NCBI RefSeq assembly: GCF_014529935.1
Contig: NZ_JACVFC010000002.1
Span: 372,001-436,000, forward strand
Source: Chitinophaga qingshengii
Lineage (GTDB): Bacteria > Bacteroidota > Bacteroidia > Chitinophagales > Chitinophagaceae
Direction: 5' to 3'
DNA length: 64,000 bases
A model generated the notes under the pieces. It was given only the letters and a program-made list of their open reading frames with translations. It was not told the DNA's origin and ran no database searches. A program made the position numbers and the translations under genes. Of the stretch, positions 35,494-44,609 are shown piece after piece (within the stretch, counting starts at the first letter, position 1; the number at the start of each line of letters is the position of its first letter).

Positions 35494-35952
35494 ATGCTGT
35501 CGAAAACTGCTGAATACGCCCTGAGAGCCACGATTTATATCGCTTTAAAGGGATCGGAAGATAACAAGCTGGGGATAGAGGAAATAGCGAAGGGCATTGA
35601 TTCCCCCCGTTCATTTACGGCCAAGATATTACAGTTGCTCACGCAAAACAACCGTGTGATCAGTTCCGTGCGCGGCCCCAATGGCGGGTTTTACCTGACC
35701 GACCGTGCCCGGAAACTGCCGGTAAAGGCGATCCTGGCTGCCGTAGAAGAAGAAAATGTGATTACCAAATGTGTACTGGGCCTGAAAGAATGCTCCGAAA
35801 CAAGACCCTGCCCCATGCATACCCAGTATAAAAACATTAAAAAACAGCTGAAACAGATGTTTGAAAAAACCGCCATCCAACAGCTGGTAGATGAATTCAA
35901 TAAAGGCAACTACTTTATTGACAACCTCAAAGGCGTCCGTAAGCCTTGTTAA
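35494..35952 (+). CDS. Rrf2-family transcriptional regulator
   Basis: DNA-binding protein of 152 residues. The N-terminus MLSKTAEYALRATIYIAL and the wHTH core with SPRSFTAKILQLLTQNN and SSVRGPNGGFYL are the Rrf2 signature. Three Cys residues (CVLGLKECSETRPC, about 90-104) occupy the place where IscR/NsrR/RsrR-type members bind an Fe-S cluster, so it may sense nitric oxide, iron-sulfur status or redox. A flavodoxin-like gene follows downstream. The palindrome CCTGAT-N4-ATCAGG at 36006-36021, just upstream of that gene's promoter, is a possible target. This link is inference. Confidence 0.88.
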   Translation: MLSKTAEYALRATIYIALKGSEDNKLGIEEIAKGIDSPRSFTAKILQLLTQNNRVISSVRGPNGGFYLTDRARKLPVKAILAAVEEENVITKCVLGLKECSETRPCPMHTQYKNIKKQLKQMFEKTAIQQLVDEFNKGNYFIDNLKGVRKPC

Positions 35953-36005
35953 CCCTCGTACTCTCCTAAGCCATACTTTTTCACCTGTTTGAAATCATGT
36001 GTCTT

Positions 36006-36021
36006 CCTGATTTATATCAGG
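36006..36021. promoter_or_regulatory. Palindrome CCTGAT-N4-ATCAGG upstream of flavodoxin promoter
   Basis: CCTGAT, four bases (TTAT), then ATCAGG, a perfect six-base-arm inverted repeat. It ends eight bases before the -33 box of the flavodoxin-like gene, so a regulator bound here would sit where activators or repressors act. The Rrf2 regulator encoded just upstream is the nearest candidate. Confidence 0.5.
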
Positions 36022-36029
36022 TCGACTTT

Positions 36030-36061
36030 TTTGGCTGGTATATTCAAAGAAGATAATTTTG
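36030..36061 (+). promoter_or_regulatory. Bacteroidota-type promoter of the flavodoxin-like gene
   Basis: TTTG (36030-36033), exactly 20 bases, then TAATTTTG (36054-36061) fits the TTTG/TAnnTTTG consensus fully. It is the best promoter match in the window. The gene starts 92 bases downstream. Confidence 0.75.
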
Positions 36062-36153
36062 TCCTTAACAAATAAAGGATCGTTATCCTCCGGATGGCCT
36101 GCTACAGCACCTGTCCGCCCTGTTAATATGAAATGCTTAATACCCCTTGTTAT

Positions 36154-36669
36154 ATGCATGGCATCATCATTTACCAGTCCAAATACGGCGCTACACGCCA
36201 ATATGCTGAATGGATCAGCCAGACACTGCAGGTACCGGCGATAGAAGCGAATAAAGTCACACCGGCGCAGCTGGCCACAGCAGACTTTCTGATACTGGGC
36301 ACCAGTATCTATATCGGGAAAATGTTATTACGGCCCTGGCTGCAACAACACGAAGGACAACTGGCAGGCAAACCCTTATATCTCTTTGTAGTATGCGCTA
36401 CCAAGCCGGAAGAAGCAGACAAACTGAACGGCTACGTAGCACAAAATATGCCCGCACTGCTCCTTGTTCACTGCCATCGTTATTTCCTCCCCGGCAAAAT
36501 CAGGTTCAGCGACCTCTCGCTGGCCGATAAGCTGAAAGTCCGCGCAGGCAGTTTCATGGCTAAACTCACGGGCCAACAATTCGACGTATCGGATTTCAAC
36601 CGCCTCGATCCGGTCCTCACCTCACCACTCGTACAGGATATTCAACAACGCTACCAGGTCCAATCCTAA
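36154..36669 (+). CDS. Flavodoxin-like protein (HemG-type)
   Basis: Cytosolic protein of 171 residues from ATG 36154, where MHGIIIYQSKYGATRQYAEWI starts at strand 1 of a flavodoxin fold; an ATG seven codons upstream is in frame. SKYGAT is the FMN phosphate-binding loop (usually S/T-x-T-G-N-T), and ILGTSIYIGKML is the second FMN loop. The size and sequence layout resemble HemG-type menaquinone-dependent protoporphyrinogen dehydrogenases and related flavodoxin domain proteins. No heme gene is nearby. It lies 202 bases downstream of an Rrf2 regulator behind its own strong promoter, which suggests redox-linked expression. Confidence 0.8.
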   Translation: MHGIIIYQSKYGATRQYAEWISQTLQVPAIEANKVTPAQLATADFLILGTSIYIGKMLLRPWLQQHEGQLAGKPLYLFVVCATKPEEADKLNGYVAQNMPALLLVHCHRYFLPGKIRFSDLSLADKLKVRAGSFMAKLTGQQFDVSDFNRLDPVLTSPLVQDIQQRYQVQS

Positions 36670-36742
36670 ATAGTCAACCGACATGTAATGGATCTTACAT
36701 TCGTTATTGTATGTATTTTCAGGAAGAAAGACATATAAATAA

Positions 36743-36777
36743 CAGGGGCCAGCCTATCTCTAAGGCCAGCCCCCTGT
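36743..36777 (-). terminator. Hairpin after the 36803 SusD gene
   Basis: A GC-rich stem made of CAGGGGC / GCCCCCTG and an inner GCCT / AGGC, with a two-base internal mismatch and a seven-base loop. It lies just after the SusD gene on the minus strand. The T run is weak, so the call is tentative. Confidence 0.5.
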
Positions 36778-36802
36778 ACTCCACAGCAAGCAATACGGTT
36801 GC

Positions 36803-38128
36803 TTAGTTGATGACCATACCGGGATTAAATTTTCTTACTCTTGCCGGTATCTGAAACGTGTATAGTCTGCTGTTAGGTTCCAGGACTGAAATTACGGCGC
36901 CTGTTTCTTTGTTGATACGCTTGATAGCCGGCATTCTGCCGTCGCGGTCCAGGCGTTTCATATCTGTCCAGCGTTGTCCGCTGTAAGCCAGTTCCCGGCG
37001 CCGTTCCGCCAGCACTATATCCAGGGCTTCCTCTTGCGTAACCGCCGTTAACGGATGGTAGCTATCGGTTTTAAAACGGGCTTTCCGGATCATGTTCACC
37101 AGGTTCATGGCAACGGGAATATTGCCTTTCCTCGCTGCTACTTCAGCACGGGTGAGGTATAATTCGGGAAACGTAATGCCGTAATTACCAAACCCTACGG
37201 GATCTGCGCGTGTAGTACCGCCGCCGGATTGACTCGTCTGCAGGGTATAACGCAGATCTCCTTCCTGAAAAAAGGTTTTCAATGTATCGGAATAGAGCAT
37301 ATCGCCCAATATCACGTATTCCATGCTGGCTCGCTGCCAGAGTATCTCCGGGTTAAAGTCCGTTGCAGGCAGATCCAGCCAATTGGGAAATTTATTATAA
37401 TCCAGCAAAGCGTGTTTCGCTTTGAGGGCGCTGTCAGCAAACCGGTCGGCGTCGGCATAATTGCCCATATACAGGTAAATGCGTGACAACATGCCGCTGG
37501 CCGCATATTTCGTACATCGGTAAGTGTTAATATTTTCTTCCGGCAGCATGGGTATTGCCAATGTCAAATCATGCACGAGCGAATCCAATGTGTCCTGCAG
37601 GGAAGCGCGTGGTGGTATTTGCTCCGTCACATTGGTGGCAGTAACTATCGGTAATCCGGGGTCTTGTTTGGCTGTTGCCGGATTATACGCTTTAGCAAAG
37701 GCTGTCAGCATGGTAAAATATATTTCCGCCCTCGCCGCCAATCCTTCTCCCAGTATTTGTTTGCGTCGTTGTTCATTGCTTTCGGCGGCGTTCATCACGT
37801 TATTGATAATGATGTTGGCACGATATACGATCTGATACCCGCCTCCCCATATGGCGGGACTGGCCTGGTCGTCTACATCTATATCGGGGCGCCAGTAATA
37901 GGCATTAGCCGGGATACTCCGTTCCTGTAGGTTGTATACCCCGAAGTAATCGTCGGTACAATACAGCAACGCGGTAGGGAAACTGGATATCATTGTTTGT
38001 GAATTGAGTATCCCTTCAAAATCCGCCAGCTTCTCCGGGATCACCACTCCTTTGGGTTTTACATCCAGGAACTTATTGCAAGCGCTGCATACTGTTATCA
38101 ATGCGATGATCATTCCTATTTTCTTCAT
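36803..38128 (-). CDS. SusD-like lipoprotein (second sigma-linked locus)
   Basis: Outer-membrane substrate-binding lipoprotein of 441 residues. The signal peptide ends MIIALITVCSACNKFLDVKP with a lipobox before Cys. The RagB/SusD C-terminal part (VLAERRRELAYSGQRWTDMK) is clear. It is shorter than the two SusD proteins at 20934 and 25507. It starts 10 bases after the SusC stop, so it belongs to that operon, and it is the last gene before a terminator-like hairpin. No enzyme gene follows, so the ligand cannot be guessed. Confidence 0.92.
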   Translation of the reverse strand: MKKIGMIIALITVCSACNKFLDVKPKGVVIPEKLADFEGILNSQTMISSFPTALLYCTDDYFGVYNLQERSIPANAYYWRPDIDVDDQASPAIWGGGYQIVYRANIIINNVMNAAESNEQRRKQILGEGLAARAEIYFTMLTAFAKAYNPATAKQDPGLPIVTATNVTEQIPPRASLQDTLDSLVHDLTLAIPMLPEENINTYRCTKYAASGMLSRIYLYMGNYADADRFADSALKAKHALLDYNKFPNWLDLPATDFNPEILWQRASMEYVILGDMLYSDTLKTFFQEGDLRYTLQTSQSGGGTTRADPVGFGNYGITFPELYLTRAEVAARKGNIPVAMNLVNMIRKARFKTDSYHPLTAVTQEEALDIVLAERRRELAYSGQRWTDMKRLDRDGRMPAIKRINKETGAVISVLEPNSRLYTFQIPARVRKFNPGMVIN

Positions 38129-38138
38129 GTCAACAGTA

Positions 38139-41100
38139 TTAGAAGTTAGTGTAAAAAGAAAAACTGTAAAAAGGCTGTACGGGCAGGTTTCTGGAACCCG
38201 TTACCGGATCAATGGCTTCGGGGTCTACATCATTACCGCTAAAAGTATAACAGTATACATTCTGTGCCTGCAGTCGCAGCTGCGTGCGGTTCAACCCAAT
38301 TCGCTGCAGGAAAGCGGAGCGGAGGTTGTACGTCAGAATCAGGTCACGCAACCGGATATAATCGGCCTTCCGGACAAACCTGTCGGCAAAGGAATAACCA
38401 AACTTGGCCGCATAGGAATAGTAGCCGGGACTATTGAATCTTGGGAAACCAGGTATATCGGTGTGATTTTCATCACCGGACTTTTTCCAGAAGTTACTCG
38501 CCCCCTGTAGCGGATAGTTACCGGTATAAATGATATCATCCGGGTCGGGCTGCTGTACCCTCATTACATGACCGCCATAATACATCAGGAGAAAAGAAAA
38601 ATCAAAGTTGCCCAGCGAAAACTGGTTATTGAGCCCCAGTACAAGTTTAGGTGTGGTGGTACCGCTAAATACCAAATCCTCAAAAGCCACGTCCACAATA
38701 TTATCGCCCATGGATTTCATAATCTTTTTGTCTTTATAACGGTTATACACAAACGGCTGCCCCAGTTCATTAAGTCCGCCATACTGATAACTAAACAGTG
38801 CATTCATCGGATACCCTTCCTTTACCTGGGCCCCTGTCACTATGTCAACGGAAGCGCCGGTGACGGCGGTCATCACCTTCAACACTTTGTTATGGTTGAA
38901 GGAAGCGGTCAATTGTGTTTGCCAGTTGAAGCGATTTCCTTTGATATTGATACTGCTGATCATCAACTCCAGCCCGTTGTTGCTGATGGACGCCGTATTG
39001 GCGCTGTACGTATTAAACCCGGTGGTAGGGTCAGCAGAGACAGTACCAAATACATCGGCCGTTTTTTTGTTGTACAGATCTATGGTGCCGGAAATACGAT
39101 TATTGAACAAGGCATAGTCCAGTCCAACATTGAAATTGCGGGTGGTTTCCCAGCGGATGGACTGGTTTTCGGGGGATAACACATCATAATAGGGAACCGC
39201 TACTGCCGGCCATAAATTCACGCCTGAACTTAAGGTCAGAAAAGGGCCGCTCACCGTAGAGGGTACATTACCATTAAACCCGGTGGCTATACGTAATTGC
39301 AGGTTATTGAGCCAGGTAACCGGCTTCAGAAAATTTTCCTCCTGTATACGCCAACTGGCGCCGGCAGACCATAGGGGCTTGTTTTTATACGCGGGATCGG
39401 CGCCAAAGAGGTTGGACTGATCAATACGAAAACTACCCGTGGCAATGTATTTATTCAGATAGATATAGGTCGCCTGTGCATAGTATGACATAAACCTTCT
39501 GTCAAGACTGGTTTCCTTAAAATACTCTTCCGGTATAAAAGAGGCGCCGGAGCCGGTTTCTTTAAAGGCTGGTGTAATCAGCCATGAACTTAATGCCTGC
39601 ATGTTAATAGGCCGGTTAATGAGCGACTCACCATCGTATCCAAAGTAAGCGCTCTTTACACCGGAGGCTGTACGCTTTCGTTGCTCTATTCCCGCCATCG
39701 CGGATATATTATGCCGGTTATCGTTCCAGTATTTATTAAGGTTCAGCTGCCCGCGCAGGGTATAGACAATGTCTTTCCCGTTGTCCAGCATATAAATATC
39801 TCCCTGTGGAATATCTACAAACAAGGGCTTGCCGGTTAAAGGGTCTTTCTTTGCTCTTGTATTGATCAGGCGGCGAACAGAATAGGCATCATCCGTCCTT
39901 AAAAATCCGGTAGTCGTTTGCTGATTTTCGTACACGCCGCCCAGGTCCAGCGTCAGCCAGTTCGTCAATGCTGCACTGAGTCGGCCTTGCAGGCGCAACG
40001 CCGTCAGGTTGACCTTCGTGCTGTTGGCAAACAATTCTCCATAAGGATAATACAACTGATCATAGAGGCCGAGCGCTTTAATTTTTTCGTTCTGCTCCAC
40101 ACTACGGGCAGAAAACATATCCCTGCGGGGGCCGTAGAAAGAAGCGATTGCCTTTCCCTGGTCGTCTGTATAATGTTGAAAGGGTAGCACATCTGTATAT
40201 GGAACCACGTTACCACTTCTGTTGACACTATTGTTATACACAGCCCGGAAATCAAACGACAGGCGGTTGGAGAGCTTATAGATATTGGCAAAATTCAGTA
40301 TGATACGCTGATTATCGGAGCGTTTAGGCGTAGGCGTTTCCCCGAGGTAGTTAATACCCAGGATATAGGTATTTTTTTCCGTTCCACCGCTGACATCAAA
40401 GTCTACCTGACGGGTCGTTCTCGTTTGATAAAAGAGCCGTTTATAATCTGCCATGTTGTTGTAACGGGCGATGTCTGCGATCTGGCGGTCTGCTTCATCA
40501 GCGGTCATGGTACCTTCCTGTACCCGAAACAGCAGATCAAATACCGGATCTACCGCTGAGCCGGGCAGTCTTTCCGAACGCGAATGACCACCAATATTCA
40601 CACGGTCTTTCATCAGTTGCACATATTCGGAGGACCCGGCGTAGCGCATGTATCCAAAGTCGGGCCTGGCTTGCAGCGCATAGGTGGTACGCAGGCTAAA
40701 CACAGGTTTACCGCTTTTACCTCTTTTGGTTTCAATCACAATCACGCCATTGGAGGCCTGTACTCCGTATATCGCTGCTGCTGCTGCATCGCGTAATACG
40801 GATACCGAAATGACATCGTTGGGGTTGATCGTGCTGATATCTATTTCTGTAGGGAAGCCGTCTACCACAATCAACGGGCGTTTCACCGCATCAAAGGTGG
40901 ATACCCCACGGATAGACAGATCGCCGGACACGCCGTTGTACACCAGGCCGGAGAGTTTACCTTCCAGGTTTTCCAGGAAATTACCGGTAACGGCTGTACG
41001 CTGATCGTAATCCTTAGCCGATATCACGGTGGCAGCGCCGGTCAGTTGTGACTTTTCAATTTTCTGATACCCGGTAGACACGATAGACACTTCTTTCAGC

Positions 41101-41690
41101 AGGCTGGTAGAAGATTGCATCGTAATCGTATACCAGGAGCCGTTTTTCGGAGAGATGTCGATATGTGCCGCTTGCCAGCCGATGGCTGTTGCATCGAGTG
41201 TTCTCTCCGCCGCATCCACCTTTAGGGTAAACTCTCCTTCATTGTTGGTCATCCCCGCATACTGGCCGGCCTTTATGGTAACACCCGCCAATGGTTCGTT
41301 GTAACTGCTTACCACCTTGCCACGTATCTGCCGCATGGCAGCGGCTACCGGAAAAGGGTCGTCTTCCGGTTGTAATTGTTTTTTATTTCCGGGTTTGTTC
41401 TTCCGGGCTACAATCGTATAATGGTTCTTGTCCACATACAGGAACAGCAGGTCATTAGGATACAGGATGGTTTTCAGCACCTCCTCTACGGGTTTATTTT
41501 TCAGATCACTCAGGTCTGCGGTTGTGGTTTTATCAGCCAGCAAGGACACTTCATATACAAAACGGGTCCCCAGCGCAGCGGAAACCTTGTCCAGCGCAGT
41601 GATAAGAGAAATTTTCTTTTGCGCCGCAGCGGACAGGGACTGCATACATAACCACAGCAGCGAACTACAAAACAGTAGCGTTCTTTTCAT
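38139..41690 (-). CDS. SusC-like TonB-dependent receptor with STN domain
   Basis: Outer-membrane transporter of 1183 residues. After the signal peptide comes an STN domain (about residues 27-95, ISLITALDKVSAALGTRFVY). A carboxypeptidase-like domain follows (IRGKVVSSYNEPLAGVTIKA). The linker has EVSIVSTGYQ, the plug FDAVKRPLIVVDGFPTEID and AAAIYGVQASNGVIVIETKR, then the barrel ends in an aromatic strand (YSFSFYTNF). The STN domain couples it to the FecR and sigma genes directly upstream on the same strand. The gap to fecR is 21 bases and the gap to susD is 10, so all four are likely one operon. Confidence 0.92.
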   Translation of the reverse strand: MKRTLLFCSSLLWLCMQSLSAAAQKKISLITALDKVSAALGTRFVYEVSLLADKTTTADLSDLKNKPVEEVLKTILYPNDLLFLYVDKNHYTIVARKNKPGNKKQLQPEDDPFPVAAAMRQIRGKVVSSYNEPLAGVTIKAGQYAGMTNNEGEFTLKVDAAERTLDATAIGWQAAHIDISPKNGSWYTITMQSSTSLLKEVSIVSTGYQKIEKSQLTGAATVISAKDYDQRTAVTGNFLENLEGKLSGLVYNGVSGDLSIRGVSTFDAVKRPLIVVDGFPTEIDISTINPNDVISVSVLRDAAAAAIYGVQASNGVIVIETKRGKSGKPVFSLRTTYALQARPDFGYMRYAGSSEYVQLMKDRVNIGGHSRSERLPGSAVDPVFDLLFRVQEGTMTADEADRQIADIARYNNMADYKRLFYQTRTTRQVDFDVSGGTEKNTYILGINYLGETPTPKRSDNQRIILNFANIYKLSNRLSFDFRAVYNNSVNRSGNVVPYTDVLPFQHYTDDQGKAIASFYGPRRDMFSARSVEQNEKIKALGLYDQLYYPYGELFANSTKVNLTALRLQGRLSAALTNWLTLDLGGVYENQQTTTGFLRTDDAYSVRRLINTRAKKDPLTGKPLFVDIPQGDIYMLDNGKDIVYTLRGQLNLNKYWNDNRHNISAMAGIEQRKRTASGVKSAYFGYDGESLINRPINMQALSSWLITPAFKETGSGASFIPEEYFKETSLDRRFMSYYAQATYIYLNKYIATGSFRIDQSNLFGADPAYKNKPLWSAGASWRIQEENFLKPVTWLNNLQLRIATGFNGNVPSTVSGPFLTLSSGVNLWPAVAVPYYDVLSPENQSIRWETTRNFNVGLDYALFNNRISGTIDLYNKKTADVFGTVSADPTTGFNTYSANTASISNNGLELMISSINIKGNRFNWQTQLTASFNHNKVLKVMTAVTGASVDIVTGAQVKEGYPMNALFSYQYGGLNELGQPFVYNRYKDKKIMKSMGDNIVDVAFEDLVFSGTTTPKLVLGLNNQFSLGNFDFSFLLMYYGGHVMRVQQPDPDDIIYTGNYPLQGASNFWKKSGDENHTDIPGFPRFNSPGYYSYAAKFGYSFADRFVRKADYIRLRDLILTYNLRSAFLQRIGLNRTQLRLQAQNVYCYTFSGNDVDPEAIDPVTGSRNLPVQPFYSFSFYTNF

Positions 41691-41711
41691 TTTATGGGAA
41701 ACGGTTAACTT

Positions 41712-42713
41712 TTATTGACCAGGTTTGAATAACAGCGTACTATCAGCTTTGTTAACCTCTATGCTTACATCGAGCATATTGGAAAGTATGTACAACAATG
41801 TTTGGGTGTTCTTCAATGGCAGTTCCCCATTGATTCTCCGGTTAGCGATGGAAGTATCTGACAGCATGACTTTATACCCGTAGGTATCTTCCAATACCTG
41901 TACAATTTCTTTCACCGATGTGTTGTGTAATATCATTTTATTATCCATCCAGGCAGCAGCGCCGGCATCGCCAGGATATTTGGTGAGTAGCTCCTCTTGC
42001 TGCCGGTATTGGACCTCTTCTCCCGGTTTCATGACCAAGGACTTGTCCGGCGTACCTGCATCCACCTTTACTGCTCCCTTTTCCAGGAATACAGTCGTAA
42101 TACCCCGGCGTTGTTTTACGTTGAAAGCGGTGCCCAGTACTTCGATATCCAGTTGCCCGGTATGTACCCGGAAACCGCCTCCGTTTTGGTGTTGCACCTC
42201 AAAATAGGCTTCTCCGCTAAGCCACACTTCCCGCGGGCCGTTGTGGCCCCAATGTTTTGCATAACGCAGGCTGGAGTTGGCGTTGAGGGTCACCACCGAA
42301 GCATCGGGTAATGTCACCCTTTCTTTTTTACCATAGGCAGCGTAGATCGTTTGTGTGCCGGTATAATGGAGTAGATAATAGGCCAGTCCGGAGCCTGTCA
42401 ATAGCAGGGCGATGGCTGCTGCCGCCCACCACCAGGGGCGTATACGGCGTACCGGTGTAGCCTCGGTAGTGTCTATGGCCGCTGTAATATGCTGCCATAA
42501 CGTTTCCGCCGTTCCGGGTTGGGCGTGTATGCGTTCACCGGACAACAAATGGCGCAGCAGGAAGGTTGCGTCCCTGAATGCATCGCTATTAGGGGGCTGT
42601 TGTGCCAGCCATTGTTCCCAGAAGCGCGCAGCAGCAGGGTCTTCCCCTTTTACATAAGCCCGTACAGACGCATCTTCAAGGAAATCATTTTTTGTGTACA
42701 GATGATAGTCCAA
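41712..42713 (-). CDS. FecR-type anti-sigma factor
   Basis: Membrane anti-sigma regulator of 333 residues. The N-terminal cytosolic part (about 1-88) is followed by one helix (WWWAAAAIALLLTGSGLAYY). The periplasmic FecR domain carries VTLPDASVVTLNANSSLRY, LSGEAYFEV and EVLGTAFNV. The C-terminal DUF4974/STN-like end (VKEIVQVLEDTYGYKVMLS) should touch the SusC STN domain. Its sigma factor is encoded 105 bases upstream on the same strand, unlike the divergent layout of the other two sigma/FecR pairs here. It holds the sigma factor until the receptor signals. Confidence 0.92.
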   Translation of the reverse strand: MDYHLYTKNDFLEDASVRAYVKGEDPAAARFWEQWLAQQPPNSDAFRDATFLLRHLLSGERIHAQPGTAETLWQHITAAIDTTEATPVRRIRPWWWAAAAIALLLTGSGLAYYLLHYTGTQTIYAAYGKKERVTLPDASVVTLNANSSLRYAKHWGHNGPREVWLSGEAYFEVQHQNGGGFRVHTGQLDIEVLGTAFNVKQRRGITTVFLEKGAVKVDAGTPDKSLVMKPGEEVQYRQQEELLTKYPGDAGAAAWMDNKMILHNTSVKEIVQVLEDTYGYKVMLSDTSIANRRINGELPLKNTQTLLYILSNMLDVSIEVNKADSTLLFKPGQ

Positions 42714-42818
42714 ATTCCTGTTCTTTTAATGATTTCTATAGATCAGGCATATAGGACAGCAGTAACCGTGGAAAACACCCCACGTTTTGGAATCTTTTTT
42801 TATTTTTTCAGGAAGATG

Positions 42819-43415
42819 TCAGCTTTTGTGCTGGGAGAGCAGTAACAATAGGGCAGGCAGCGAGATATGCAGTATGTCCTTCAGCGTTTCCAGAGCCCGG
42901 GCATAGAGTTTATAGGCCGCTTTGACTGTTATGCCCATCACGGCAGAAATATCCTCATATTCCATTTCTTCGTAAAAACGCAGGTAGATGATCTCTTTCT
43001 GGCGGGGACTCATTTTTTCCAGCGCATTCAGCAGCTGCTGCGATTGCAAGCTGGCAGATTCTTTTTTAATATAGGCCGATTCGGCGGAGAAGGTCAGGCG
43101 GAAATCGTGATGCTGTTCATAAGGTACCACCTTACGGTTGCCTGCCTGTTTCAGTTTATTGTAAATGGCTCCCCGAAGGGCTATCAGCAGGTAACGGCGG
43201 GGATCATGGGCCGCCTGCAGGTTACGGCGGTTGGTCCAGAGTTTAATGAACAGGTCCTGGATACAGTCTTTTATCAGTTCCTCCTGCTGATGCAACCTCA
43301 CCCCATATTCGTACAATACCGGGAAATAAAACCGGTAAAGGGCCGACAAAGCGTCTTTATCCCCTTCCAGGAAAAATTTCCACCATGTGACAGGTTCAGC
43401 AGCCAGGTCGTTCAT
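42819..43415 (-). CDS. ECF RNA polymerase sigma factor
   Basis: Sigma factor of 198 residues. Region 2 (DKDALSALYRFYFPVLYEYG, then IKDCIQDLFIKLW) and region 4 (LEKMSPRQKEIIYLRFYEEM, then YEDISAVMGITVKAAYKLYA) are complete. It heads the sigma-FecR-SusC-SusD operon on the minus strand and should activate that operon's own promoter. Its sequence is of a different ECF subgroup from the two near-identical sigma factors at 15513 and 53225. A short hydrophobic tail (ISLPALLLLLSQ) ends the protein. The inverted repeat GTCTCC / GGAGAC near 43458-43473 lies upstream and may be a leader element. Confidence 0.92.
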   Translation of the reverse strand: MNDLAAEPVTWWKFFLEGDKDALSALYRFYFPVLYEYGVRLHQQEELIKDCIQDLFIKLWTNRRNLQAAHDPRRYLLIALRGAIYNKLKQAGNRKVVPYEQHHDFRLTFSAESAYIKKESASLQSQQLLNALEKMSPRQKEIIYLRFYEEMEYEDISAVMGITVKAAYKLYARALETLKDILHISLPALLLLLSQHKS

Positions 43416-43590
43416 CAGTTAAAATTACCATGATAGTATCGCATTTCGCCGGTCTCCGCTAGTGACGGGAGACGGATGGGGCTAATTTACGTAATGTGGG
43501 TTAAAGTTGGGGGAATATATAAAAAACAGGGATATATAACGCCAAAGCGGTAAAATGGTCGATACCTATGATTGTAACAAAAGGAGTCTA

Positions 43591-44145
43591 TTATTGGAGT
43601 TTAGTAAGATCAAAGTACATTAACCTTGTCGTTTCATCAACATCTTCATTAAGAAGAAAAATGAAGTCATTTTTCTGGTAAAAAGCTAATTGTTTTTCTT
43701 TATTGTAGGCATCAAGTAGCAGCAATCTACAGGCTGGTTTATGATCTATGGTAATCCATCCCTTGATAAAGTCTAATATTTGATTCCCCAGCCCTAGCTT
43801 CTGAAAATTCAAACTTATACCAATTCTTCCAATTTTCACTGCAGGATATTGTCTAATTCGCTTAGGGTTAGGCAATGATATTTTTCTGTGAAGCTTATTC
43901 CAAATGTTATTTGTAAATCCTTTTTGTTCCCCCAAATCATTCAGACAATCATTGGAAATCGTAAAATAGGACACTATTTCCCTATTCTCTGAGAGAAAGA
44001 GATACGTATTCCCCATTTTTTGATCCTGATAGTTTGAAGCATCATTGTGGAGGAAAGCATTAATATCCTCGTCTCCACAATTAAATGTAGAAAGATCTAC
44101 TTCAGGGGTTAAAGCAACAAAACTGTAGTCGGAAAGTTCTGGCAA
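43591..44145 (-). CDS. GNAT acetyltransferase, TacT-like toxin candidate
   Basis: Protein of 184 residues of the GNAT fold. It starts at TTG 44145 two bases after the stop of a small upstream gene. The FNCGDEDINAFLHNDA segment (about 21-36) is the hallmark FxCGxxxLDxFL block of TacT/AtaT-type toxins. The acetyl-CoA loop KIGRIGISLNFQKLGLGNQI (Q-x-x-G-x-G) and a C-terminal LAFYQKNDFIFL complete the fold. Known relatives acetylate charged tRNA and are neutralised by a small DNA-binding antitoxin encoded upstream. The layout here fits, with the small gene 44148-44312 as partner. The locus is clearly AT-richer than its surroundings, which suggests transfer. Toxicity is inference. Confidence 0.8.
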   Translation of the reverse strand: MPELSDYSFVALTPEVDLSTFNCGDEDINAFLHNDASNYQDQKMGNTYLFLSENREIVSYFTISNDCLNDLGEQKGFTNNIWNKLHRKISLPNPKRIRQYPAVKIGRIGISLNFQKLGLGNQILDFIKGWITIDHKPACRLLLLDAYNKEKQLAFYQKNDFIFLLNEDVDETTRLMYFDLTKLQ

Positions 44146-44147
44146 TT

Positions 44148-44312
44148 TTATTTCGGGAGGTTACTGTTTGACAATACTTTATTAACCAAAGAATAAATCT
44201 TATTCTTGGTTTCTTCTGAAAGCTTTTTGTTCTTCTGAGCATTTAAAGTCTCATTGAACTTTCTGGAAGCTTCATTTTTTAAAGTAGGTGTTATTTTTAT
44301 TGGCATTGCCAT
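44148..44312 (-). CDS. Small protein upstream of GNAT gene, likely antitoxin
   Basis: Reading the minus strand from ATG 44312 gives a 54-residue protein that starts MAMPIKITPTLKNEASRKFN and ends in a TAA only two bases before the TTG of the GNAT gene. The first strand-like part (PIKITPTLKNEAS) followed by a Lys-rich helix recalls short ribbon-helix-helix or other antitoxin N-termini, but the match is weak. Position, size, basic charge and tight coupling support an antitoxin role. About 300 AT-rich bases upstream (44313-44609) hold no gene that I can support and should contain the promoter. Confidence 0.6.
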   Translation of the reverse strand: MAMPIKITPTLKNEASRKFNETLNAQKNKKLSEETKNKIYSLVNKVLSNSNLPK

Positions 44313-44609
44313 ATTTGCAATATTATGTAATTATTTTTGTTTTTGAATATCGAATCCATATCTATATACATTTGCCTTATTTACTGGCATTTACGCATAT
44401 ATGACATTATCCTTATTTTTAACCAGGGTATAGCGCGATAATATTTGATTTGATATATTACTGCTCGTATAATAAACAAATTAGTGTAACAAAAGTGGTA
44501 TACAAATGTAAAAAAATATGCTTCGCTTAGTATTTTCTATCTCTATCAATAAGAACAATGCCTTACAAACAAATTGGACGTTCTGCTCTTCAAACAATCT
44601 TCCAGCATA

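Noticed and set aside
36743..36777. Direct repeat GGCCAGCC seen as a possible mobile-element end or CRISPR repeat
   Set aside because: Only two copies, inside one hairpin; explained by a terminator-like stem.
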